A DNA stretch of 64,000 nucleotides from NCBI GenBank assembly GCA_902805475.1, contig CADCSX010000003.1:1302001-1366000 (forward strand), read 5' to 3'. Positions 11,832-21,448 of the stretch are shown here, in pieces. Position 1 is the stretch's first letter; the number at the start of each line of letters is the position of its first letter. The position numbers were made by a program, and so were the translations under genes. The DNA is from Entonaema liquescens. Lineage: Eukaryota > Ascomycota > Sordariomycetes > Xylariales > Xylariaceae. The notes beneath the pieces were generated by a model. The model was given only the letters and a program-made list of their open reading frames with translations, was not told the origin of the DNA and made no database searches.

Positions 11832-14725
11832 TTTCGAAGTTGACTATTGTCCTTTCAAAGCCTTAGGGTTTCAAGGTATAAAATCTATACTTTTGTAATA
11901 TAAGACGTGCTTGTCCTGCCTCAGGCCGATGTTCGAAAAAGTGGCTCAGGAGACTCCTCTAAGAAAGTCAAATGGGCACATATATAGATAATGGTTTATC
12001 CCGAGTCTTCTTTTGTGTGACTGTATTGCTAAATTAGGTAGTAGAGTGATAATAATACCCCGTTGTTGTATTAATAATCAAACTGTATATGAGTCGTCGC
12101 CGTTGAACTGCAGTATGTGAAGACTCAAATATAGGTAGGTAGTATTGGTGATGACAGTACGCCGTTGTGATATTAATACTAATAAGGCCCCCAATGTATA
12201 GAGGCTGTGATGGGAACAGAATACTTTATATAGTTGTGTATTAATGAAACAAAGAACCAACGGTCTTGTTTAGCTTCAAGCTCGATGGTAGTACTTGAGT
12301 CATCTTAAAACCGAGAGATGAAAACTTCACGTAGATAAACACTTAGATGAGTGTTAATAATAAAAGATGGTTGTCATAGAGCTCCTCTGTTCTGACGTAA
12401 AGGGCATTAGATCGTTCCGCCCTTCATGTCTTCCGCTGGATGGAGACCCTGGTGGCCTGACAAGGGAGCGGATCTGCCCAAGGCAGGGGTTATCGCGCCA
12501 TTGCAGAAGCGCAATTAAGCTGTCAACTTGGCCTGCATTCTTTCATTTTGATTTGGGGTCTGGGGTCTGAGGGGAGCCAGAGGGGGGTCGACGGGGTCGG
12601 GACGGTATTGGTCGTTACTCATCCTTCTAAAAATTCTCTTGGGTCGTACGCTTGACCTCTAAAGGTGACCACCTCGAGGCTTTACCTCCAAGGGAAGATG
12701 CATCCAATAGTCGTACGTAAGAAGTTGTAATTATCAGCTGAGTGGAGCAAGGAAGATGGCGTTTCGAGTCTTCGAGAGTCTGCGCCCTTTGAGCACGCTA
12801 TCAGATCCTAATAGTGCGCATGGGCATAAACCTGAGCATGAACATAACAGCTTGTCATACCGGTGACCTGCATGTGGTCTACAAGTGGCCTAGGAGTGGC
12901 CTAGGGTGGTCTACTAACCAAAGGTCTACCGCCTTTGGTGTCATGCGGCTCGTAGTAGCACCGTTCTCGGCTCTTGCATCTGAATGACAGCCGGGAATTA
13001 CAACGACCCTTGCGCGGAGAAATCATAGTCGTTGACGCTCTTCCGGGACAACCTCCGTTAGTACCTCCAATTCCTAGGCCCCTTAACAATTTCGGCTACT
13101 GTGTACATAAATTTTGACCGCTTCAGCTTCGGAGGGCTGAGACCCGGATATCATACTAATACCCACTTAGGTTAGACGGATCATAGTGTGGTTGCGCCCT
13201 TCGAGAGTGTAGAACTTTGACACGTTGTAGCTCGCTAAGAAAAAAAAAATAAAAAAATAAGACCCGATATCTTCGACCTATCGTATTCAGTCCTGGGACA
13301 TGTCAATTACTTGATCGGGAAAAGCCACCTCTACCCACTTATCTCGATCGAAGAGTCATCGATGAAGCATAACTCTCTGTGTGTGCATACTTAAGAATAT
13401 TATGTCGAGAATAAAGGGCGTATTTGTTATCTCCTAATTGCTGACTTTGGTCAGTGCGCCTTAATGGATCACTGCCTCCCCCTGAATGTATAGATTAGAA
13501 CACATGGTGCAATATTTGTATATATGATGTCGTTGGTAATAAATAAAGGCGTGATTCAAGTATCGTATTGTTGTTTGTAAGTTTTTGTTGGACAGTGATT
13601 ATTAAAGCAGCACGAGTCCACAATTATGTTAGGTTAACTGGTAAGACCCAAGAAGCCAAGAAGAATTTCAAACTTGTTGTGTGGGAACTTCCGTATAGCT
13701 GGGTTTCTCGAAGGCAAGAGTCATACAGGTATGTAAGATGTTAGCTGTTAGCTATTAGCTATTAGCTATGCATTAATAATTATGTATTTCTGCGTTTAAA
13801 TTTACATAAACACATGAACATACTTCTATTAACTAACTAGTTAGTTAAAGATTAAAGCTTACCTAAGTAATGCCGTCTCCGAGTTCGGCCATCCACCATC
13901 AACTACCTAGCCCTGTAAAGACGCCCAGTTTTCAAGTCAAAAGTTAACCAATCAACTAAACAACTGGCCAACTACCCAAGAAGAGATGGAAACGTGGAGA
14001 TCATTCAGACAATGGTAATTATGGATTTCGATTATTGCCTTTCATAACAGGGAAACCCGACATGCCAATCTTCCACATACATATTACGAGATGGATTATT
14101 ATGTGCCGGTATATAGGTGGGTTGATCGTTGGTGTCAAGACGGATGTTACTCCTTCGCCTCGGATATATCCACGCTGCGACGTTAATGATTAATGAAACA
14201 TACTCTAATCTCTCGATCTTTCGGATGTTCGTGTAACCACGTGGAATGATCTGATAAAAAAATAGAAAATCTCAAGGTCCAGAACTGTTTTGTGTGTCCA
14301 TGACCACGTTAAAACGGGACTCACAGATGCAGGAACGGGTAGCAATGCTAGATCTTCTTGGCATCTCTGTGGATTCTTTTACTTAATAAACATGCCTCCA
14401 CCGCACCACGACGGCTTCCAGCGGTTTACTATATCCGATCGGAAAAGTCTGACGATGGATTCCTTCCGCTCCGCGAGGTTGGTTCCGTTCCGTTTTACTA
14501 ACAGCTGTTCTAAACGGAAAGCGAGAAGCGAGTACTACGCTCCCTTAGGCATCATGAATCGGGCTCAAATTTACCGAGAAGCGTATACCATAGTAATATT
14601 TTATTCCTTACTTATAACGTTCATAGTAAGCAGGTACTTTCTATAAATACCCCGACTCAGACAATCGACTTCCGGGCCCCGTTCTATATTCTATCCGGTC
14701 TATGCCGTTAAAATCCAAGATTAAT
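11832..14725. other. Gene-poor region, about 2.9 kb
   Basis: Includes the arrestin promoter and the 3' flank of the ZIP transporter. I see only simple features: an A-rich run near 13239-13260, short TTAGCTA repeats near 13740-13767 and a 20-bp perfect palindrome at 13829-13848. The plus-strand frame 14290-14646 (118 codons) has no family features or codon pattern of a gene. Confidence 0.5.
13829..13848. repeat. 20-bp perfect palindrome
   Basis: TTAACTAACT followed directly by its reverse complement, centred on CTAG. Isolated; no flanking repeat pair was found that would make it a transposon end. Confidence 0.55.
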
Positions 14726-16131
14726 CTAATCCCACGAGATATAAAGCATTATCCCGGCGCCTAAGGCGATGGCGGCAAACTGCACAAGCATCTTCCGGAA
14801 TTCCAGGGCTTTGTTAGGACCAGTTTCGAGCAACTCTGGGATTACCGCAACCGTACCCACATAAAGAAACGTTCCGGCGGTGAATGGCAGTAGCAGGTCA
14901 CCGTACGTTAGACTAGTTCCCCAGATGCCCCCGGTGATGCCGATGCCATTACCGTCTGCACCGCTGCCCCCGAATTCTTGGACGGCAATGCCAATTAGAG
15001 TTCCTAGAAGAGCCCCAAGAGCTGTGACGAATTGAGCGCCCATCGCAGCGCGTTTTGAAAATCCAGATTGTATGAGCAGAGCGAAGTCGCCAACTAAATT
15101 AAGGAAGTCAATATTTAGCACAAGAAGGAGACTTACAGAAAGAGAACTACTGACCTTCGTGAGGGATTTCATGGAAGAATACCGCTACCGTCGTCGTAGC
15201 GCCAATTGTAGGTGAGGCATAGAATGACGCCGACATTGCTAGGCCGTCGGTAATATTATGTGTGAAGTCGGCACTATATGCGAGAGTGAGCACTTCTGAG
15301 GATACTACCTCTACTAGGTCCAGAACTTACATCAGATTGAGATAACCACCTAGTTTAACACTGGGGTTAATTTCTTTTTCGCTTTCCTCCTTAGGCTTTG
15401 CGTCCTCCTTACTGCCTTTCTTCCGTTTTGTGAGTTCAGTATTCGAGATATCAACAGAAGTTGAGGTAGCTTTGGTTTGCGATGGTGTATCATGGGAATG
15501 GCCTCCGTGGTTATGCTCATGCCCTTCCCCGCCTGTGGCTATTCGCAGTCCCTTGTCCATGGCTACGAAAGTCATGAAGCCGACCATGATAGCAACACCC
15601 AGTAGAAGGTTACGGTTCGGCTCAACAAGGACAAATCGGACATGTTCAGGGCTATCTTCCCCGAGGAAAATCTCAGGTAATAAGTGGAAAAGCGTATCTC
15701 CGAGTAGTCCTCCTACGGCAAAGGCTACCATGACCGACAACGACGAGGGATCGATATTCGGCGGGCATAGCGCCAGTAGGAAGTTGGGCGGTCCTGAGAT
15801 GTAAAGAGTTGCTAAGAGGGCGTTGACGGCGGGGCTACCTGGGAACAGGACTGCGAAGATCTGGGAAGTTAAGGTCGAAGTTTCGGAAGTTTCTGCAAGC
15901 TTCTCAGCATTGAGCTCTTGCACGACTGAGCAGGTCTAAAATTCTACATTAGTACGGCATTTTAATATAACTCATAGAAATATAACCAACCTGAAGCTTT
16001 TCTTCCAGCTCGTCTAAGCTCAACGAGGCACGCGACGCGTTCTCGGAACCGAGGCTAGCAGCAACACCGGATGCAAAAGCAAGCCCCAAAAGGAGCAATA
16101 TGCTCCGGTAACCCAGGCGTGTTATTCCCAT
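14726..16131 (-). CDS. ZIP-family zinc transporter (SLC39A7/Yke4-like, LIV-1 type)
   Basis: Predicted Zn2+ transporter of the ER/Golgi membrane that releases zinc to the cytosol. Exons in transcription order: 16131-15991, 15935-15331, 15273-15155 and 15093-14726, giving 410 aa. Residues 1-25 are a signal peptide. DTLFHLLPEIF (128-138) is the first metal-binding helix, and residues 182-196 form the His-rich cytosolic loop (GHEHNHGGHSHD). HNITDG (254-259) and HEIPHE (283-288) are the paired metal-site helices diagnostic of LIV-1 ZIPs. About eight membrane segments are visible. Splicing is supported because each junction restores these motifs (the junctions fall at NLIADFTHN and HEVGDFALL). The first intron has a GTTGGT donor, slightly unusual but acceptable. 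Yke4-type function is inferred from similarity of motifs. Confidence 0.93.
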
Positions 16132-17090
16132 GGCGAATCTGGGTTATGGCGGACTTAATTGGGTGCAGTGAGCCATAAGAAGGTGTACAATCCTTCGAGG
16201 GGCGGAAAATCGGTATGGAGTGGGATGAAAGGGAGCTACAAAAGCTGGAGATTTTAATATGCCAAGAGCACAAACCATTGGAATAACCAACGGATTTCCG
16301 AGCTCTTGCTGACTAAGATATCTTTAGTGAGCCGAGGTCGGCGTTTTCGTATAATTGTTATTCTATTTCATCTAACGGCTACTTCGCTTAATATTCTCTA
16401 TAATTCATAGGCAACTTATAAGACATTTAACACTAGCTCTATATTTTGAGAAGGTGCAGTAGTAATGGCAGCTTTCCCCCTCCATATCGGAGAGCCGACA
16501 TGTGGTAAAACGCCGTCTCTTCTCCGTGTGGGTCCCCACTGGATAACCCCAAAGTGGACCGGGGACGGCCCCCAAGTTAACGGCATTTATACTTTACAGT
16601 CACGGGGGAGGTGCTATTCATGGTATACCCTTGTGTAAGGTGCCACGACCTGATACAGAAAGTCACCTCGGGAATTCTATTAATTCTACGTTGCTGACTC
16701 TAAGTATAGCAATTCGAGTCAAAAGCCCTAGCTCGTCGTGCTTCTTGATATTTGTGTACTTGTTTTGCTCAGTCCCACAAACAAAAATAAGGGGGCGGGT
16801 AGACTTAGGTACAAGACTATCTCTCATATCTGACTTTCTACTCTGAATAGCAATAGGTTAGCAACTTCAGCCAGTTGAATCTGGCTGAATCTTGGTTCGG
16901 ATAACCGCGGATTTTGTTGCCTCTTTTATAACTACCTGATCTTAGTGTTTATTGGTAGTAAACAAATCCAATAAAGCGGAGCAATATGCAAGAGACCATT
17001 GGAACATCAGGTCTGAAAATCATTGTAGCATTGTTGGGTATACTGTTCCTTAGAGTCGTCCTTTCATCCCAAATCCGGCCAAATCTATGT
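16132..17090. other. Intergenic: ZIP promoter and 3' end of transglutaminase-like gene
   Basis: About 960 bp. One clear inverted repeat at 16866-16889 (TTCAGCCAG, 6 bases, CTGGCTGAA). No coding signal. Confidence 0.5.
16866..16889. repeat. Perfect 9-bp stem inverted repeat
   Basis: TTCAGCCAG, loop TTGAAT, CTGGCTGAA. About 200 bp beyond the stop codon of the minus-strand transglutaminase-like gene, so it could lie in or past its 3' UTR. Confidence 0.55.
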
Positions 17091-19207
17091 CTATACTAGT
17101 TCCCATTTCATGAAAATCGCCCAATTCATACTATAACAGCCACTGTTTTTCGTTCGGAAATACTCTTCCTTCGTAACACCTCTCGCATCCTTTTGATTGA
17201 GCGTCGTCAATGCATATAAGAAGATAGTCTGGCCTGGAGCACCCAGGTCCCTTGCCGGTATATCTATCCACCACCAGAATCCATCCGTCTCTATTGGCAC
17301 TAGATCTTCTTTCCTGCCATCTAATCCGTGGATCTTCATGAGGAGTAGATAGCTTTTACCTTTGCCGTGCCGCACGGGGTCCCAATGCTCGCAGATCTTG
17401 GAAAACTGGAACCGCACCACTTCACCGCCATAGACGGGGATATGCTTCTCTATAGGGCTGAAATTAAATTTAGAGATGCCCTCCTCACTTACGTTGCCAA
17501 AAACCTCGGCTGGTTCGCCATTCAACGGCCCAATATAATACTCTTCCCAAGAAGGGATACGACCGTCATTTCGGAAGAAATATCTATCATCTGAAGGGTA
17601 GTGCGAAAGCCCGAAAAGGTCGTTACTGAGAGTAAACATGTGAGGCGTAAAATGCTTATTGTACTTCTGGTCGCCCACAGAGCCCGCGCCCCAGCATGCA
17701 TCGAGGAGCTTCCATTCTCCGTTGTCTATACAGACAGCATTCCAGGCATCTACAAAACCAGCTGTTAGCAACTGCTACTTCTAAGAAGCCTTAGGTACCC
17801 AGACCTCAAGCTGATAGCCTTGAGAGGATGAAGCAACGCTAGGCGTTGAACAGGGGAAAAATCAATATTGGGAAAATACGTACGGCCTGTGGCATCTTTA
17901 GGAGGGGGGCGCTCCCCCTTCGCGAGAGGTTTATAGCCGTAGCCTTTTCCATGACCACCTACGATAACGCATTGCAACCCCGCACGTTGGGCAATGGCTT
18001 GATATACTTCTGCATATCCCTGACAAACGGCCTTGCCGTAAAAGATGGTTTCGTCTACACTCCTACCCTTAACACATTTTCCGAAAAATTCCTCCACGTT
18101 GTAAGCGATATTATGATGGCACCACGTAAAGATAGCCCTTGCTTTGTCAGTAGCTGATGTGAATGGGCCGCACAGGACGTTTGCTAGATAGCCAATTGGG
18201 TCATGTCTGGGAAGTGAGTGATTGGGATATTGCGCAGCTACGTTATCCGGAGCTGAAAAATCTCGACAGAGCAGGCAGTCAGTGCTCGTACGATCGGCAA
18301 CTGCATCAATTTGAGCGAATGTTGGTCGCGAGCTAAGCGGAACGGGTGGCGGAGCGTCACTGCTGGGCCTTGGACCAGGAGGGTTAGGTTTTCGGGATGA
18401 TTCGAAAGTCGTCGCTGGACGCACGAATGCTGTGGGTGGAGGCGGAAGACGACGTGGCGCTATCGAAGGACTGTCATCGACTTGTGAATGGGTGGGCCTG
18501 GACGGTAGCTTAGGTGGTAAGCCAGGTCGTGAACCAGCCTGGGGTATCACTGGGGCGGAACGGGTGGATAGAAGAGGCGCTTTAATAACTTCAGTCCCTT
18601 CTTTCTCCGCGGCTGCTTTAGCTGCTTGCGCCTCCCTTTCTTTTCTCGATGGCGGGAGAGGTGGTAACTTGGCTTGGTCTAGTGATGGAGCAAGGACCCG
18701 TCGCGTAGGTTGTGTTTCAGTTGACGTTGTGCTTGTGCGAGAGGAAACAGGGTTCAATGATAAATTCGAAATAGTCGATATATGGGATATTTCAGAGGAA
18801 TTCGAGCCTCTCCTGCTATGTAATGGTTGTGCTGAGGGTCTCCGTGTAGGTAGAGCGGGAATTGGCTGCGTTGAGCTTCTGCGATTCGGGAGCGGTGGTG
18901 GCGCATCATGCTCAGAAAGACCAGGTGTTTCTGTAATCGTTTCTGTTGTATTTGTTCGTCGTGGTAGACTAGGTGGTGTTTGTTTTTGCGGTCGCGGAGG
19001 TAAGTTAGGGTTGGGCGTAGTTTGTGAACGGGTGATGCCATTCCCATTCAGAGCCGGGGCTTGGGACGTGGGCTTGCCAGCACCAGGAGGTGGCGGGGGA
19101 GGAGGTCGTTTAGTGGAAGGCAGAGGAGCAGTGAAGTTCTTCTGGCCGTTCAAAGCTGCGATTCGGTCTGCAAGGGAATTAAACTTAGGCTCTTCGACGT
19201 CAGCCAT
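17091..19207 (-). CDS. Proline-rich protein with transglutaminase-like (Cyk3/KY-type) domain
   Basis: Two exons, 19207-17884 and 17749-17091, give 660 aa. The first about 330 residues are disordered and rich in Pro/Ser/Arg, with polyproline runs (RPPPPPPPG, LPPKLPSRP) that look like SH3 or profilin ligands. A transglutaminase-like fold follows. Cys395 (GKAVCQGYAEVY), His442 (GHAWNAV) and Asp458 (KLLDACWG) form the expected triad, and the His codon is created by splicing (ACAGGC C|AT). The C-terminal beta-rich part ends MNWAIFMKWELV. The layout resembles fungal Cyk3-like cytokinesis proteins and animal kyphoscoliosis peptidase, but no N-terminal SH3 domain is seen. The ATG at 19207 was preferred over an upstream in-frame one because the latter would translate a (TA)n repeat. 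A scaffold role at septa is inferred, and enzymatic activity is unproven although the triad is intact. Confidence 0.85.
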
Positions 19208-20378
19208 ATTTAAAGCAGTCGGCAGTATATGGGTATTCTTAAAGAGCTGATTCAAACAACGATCTTCCCACCAGATGGGATATATATATATATATATATG
19301 GATCAAACCAGCAGCGCGTGTCAATGTCAATTAATCAGATAGTACCAATCTCAGCTAATTATTAGAAAAGATTAAAACTTGGAGAGTAAAAGGAAAATAA
19401 CGGTTATAAATCCGTGCAAGACTGCTCGCGCAGAGTCGATCAAATGAACGAAAATAGATAGAGGGAAAATCAATTACATAGCGAAGGTTATGATGACAGT
19501 TGGAAAAGACTTGTAAGAAGTTAAAGGTTTGACGATAATCGAGGCGCAGCAGTCAAACGGCAGCAAAACGCCGAAGCTAACACAGCCCTGCGAGCGGGGA
19601 GTGACGATCCTTCGGCCCCTCGTTGCTAAATATGCACACAAGCACACTAACACAGACCTTCGGAACCTAAAACGAAACAGCTTGAGAATATAAGGCTAGT
19701 CCTATTCTGCGCTAGTATAAGTGTTTAAGTTGCACTCTCTAGTGTATTATTAGGCTTAACACCTCTCTTACTAAGGTATCGGGAACTTTAGAACGGAGAT
19801 TTTCCCTTTACGAGGTAGATATATTATAATGTTGGAATGATTGAATCTCTTTAATCCTAATTCGTCCTAATCAATGCCTACTATCATAATGGTTGACCGA
19901 CTCCAGTTGAAGATTCAAAACGTGGCTACTATAGATTGCCTCAAGACATATAGCAGTATAACCTATCTCATTACTACTGGAATATAATTTGTTGCAGGAA
20001 ACAAATTTGTCTTGCGTGTAAGTTGATGAATATATCGCTGTAATTCTTTACATACAGGGGTAAGGGGTGGGGCTAGAAGCCCCATAACCTTAGATCTCAT
20101 GTCTACCTTCTAATGTATAGTGTACCTATTAGGTTGTTTTTCAAGCTAGAAGGTTTTCACTGTCACAATGTTCAATTCCTTCCAACAGCGGATTGGACTC
20201 TACATTATGCATTGCATAGTTAATAATTACTGCGGCAGGTGGATGACTACCTAGAAAATATTGATATCAATAAGGCATTCTTGTCAAGAATATTCAGCAG
20301 ATGATTGGCGGTACACTGCTAAGCCTTGCCATACCTTCCCTCTTACGGCACAGATGTGTGCACTATTCTCCATGCCCC
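19208..20378. other. Divergent intergenic region, left of the transposon
   Basis: Promoter side of the transglutaminase-like gene. It contains a (TA)n microsatellite at about 19280-19300 just upstream of that gene's start. No coding signal. Confidence 0.5.
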
Positions 20379-20387
20379 CACATCTTT

Positions 20388-20448
20388 CAGTAACGTTAAA
20401 AGGCCAGGTAAAATTTAATAAAAGGCCAACCCATCCACTTTTCACGTG
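20388..20448 (+). repeat. Left terminal inverted repeat of the MULE-type element
   Basis: 61 bp beginning CAGTAACGTT and ending CACGTG; pairs with 21015-21076. It is unaffected by the strong A/T bias of the core. Confidence 0.9.
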
Positions 20449-20601
20449 ACATGCGCCACCGCAACCACAACGAAAGCCATTTTAACCGCCCGGTTGCGCG
20501 CTTCATGCAAATACTTTATTTGCATTATAATAATATATATATTAATATTTTTTTTTAAAAAAAAAATTAAATTTTTTTTAAAATTAAATTAAATTTTTAA
20601 T

Positions 20602-20700
20602 TTTATTTAATTTATTTAATTTATTTAATTTATTTAATTTATTTAATTTATTTAATTTATTTAATTTATTTAATTTATTTAATTTATTTAATTTATTTAA
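20602..20700. repeat. Perfect 9-bp tandem array (TTTATTTAA x 11)
   Basis: Eleven uninterrupted copies of TTTATTTAA, flanked on both sides by degenerate A/T sequence, inside the MULE-type element. Confidence 0.9.
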
Positions 20701-20885
20701 TTTAAAAATAAATATATTAATATATAATATAAATATATAATTAAAATATTTTTTTAATTTAATATTAAATAATTTATTATATTAAAAATATAATTACGTA
20801 ATTAAATTATATAATTAAATTTAAATTTTATTTTATAATAAAATATATTAATAATTAATAATTAAAATTTTTTTTTATAAAAATA

Positions 20886-20976
20886 ATTTATAATAATAAT
20901 TTATAATAGTAATTTGCGATAATGGTTTGTGATAATAGTTCGCGATAGTGGTTCGCGATAGTGGTTTGCGGTGGTG
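20886..20976. repeat. 13-bp tandem array with a one-way transition gradient
   Basis: Seven 13-bp units. Reading rightwards they change from ATTTATAATAATA through ATTTGCGATAATG and GTTTGTGATAATA to GTTCGCGATAGTG (twice) and GTTTGCGGTGGTG. Every difference between units is a transition (G/A or C/T). Three related 10-bp units GCTCGTGGTG/A follow at 20977-21006, next to the right inverted repeat. The pattern fits C-to-T mutation acting most strongly in the centre of the element. Confidence 0.8.
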
Positions 20977-21014
20977 GCTCGTGGTGGCTCGTGGTGGCTC
21001 GTGGTAGCTTACCG

Positions 21015-21076
21015 CACGTGGAAAAGTGGATGGGTTGGCCTTTTATTAAATTTTACCTGGCCTTTTAACGTTACTG
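21015..21076 (-). repeat. Right terminal inverted repeat of the MULE-type element
   Basis: 62 bp, reverse complement of the left end with one extra base next to CACGTG; ends AACGTTACTG at the target-site duplication. Confidence 0.9.
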
Positions 21077-21085
21077 CACATCTTT

Positions 21086-21448
21086 GCATTAGATACATGT
21101 ACTTAGTACCTGTCTTTTTGCCCCTCCGTCTCCCTTCGCATACCCGCGCTTCAAAGACCCTCAAGTTCGCATATTACATACAACTTCTACGACAATCGCT
21201 TATTCCGAACCACAACTATTCGCTTCGCAAGTCTTTTAGATGGCTAATAGGTCTTGAGACCATTCGATCATTTTGTTAGGATTTAACATAACAGTTGATT
21301 TAGTTCTCTAGCAAATTGTCGATAAAGAGCCCTAAAGGCTTAAGACCGACGCCAGGACATTGACGAATCGAGACGCTTTTCTACCTGTCATTTCCACTAG
21401 ATTTATTATCCAGTCAAAAATAACGAGTCGGCTCACGAAGCGGCCATC
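21086..21448. other. Promoter region of the large F-box gene
   Basis: Pyrimidine-rich around 21110-21140; the ATG at 21449 is preceded by CGGCCATC. The transposon boundary marks its left limit. Confidence 0.5.

Larger units (their letters stand above)
20379..21085. mobile_element. Non-autonomous MULE-type element with 9-bp target-site duplication
   Basis: The element proper spans 20388-21076 (689 bp). Its ends are inverted repeats: 20388-20448 (61 bp) and 21015-21076 (62 bp), starting CAGTAACGTTAAAAGG and identical over 55 bp. A single 1-bp indel separates these from a shared CACGTG at the inner edge. Immediately outside, the 9-mer CACATCTTT occurs in the same orientation on both sides (20379-20387 and 21077-21085), a perfect target-site duplication. 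Long terminal inverted repeats with a 9-11 bp duplication are diagnostic of Mutator-like elements. The interior has no open frame of note and is almost pure A/T, so no transposase is encoded. Near-perfect ends and duplication suggest a fairly recent insertion. It lies 364 bp upstream of the F-box gene start at 21449. Confidence 0.88.

Noticed and set aside
14290..14646. 118-codon plus-strand frame
   Set aside because: No homology features, no coding bias and no splice extension; treated as chance.
18432..19250. 272-codon plus-strand open frame, Gly/Arg-rich
   Set aside because: Antisense shadow of the proline/serine-rich N-terminus of the transglutaminase-like protein; low-complexity codons leave the other strand open.
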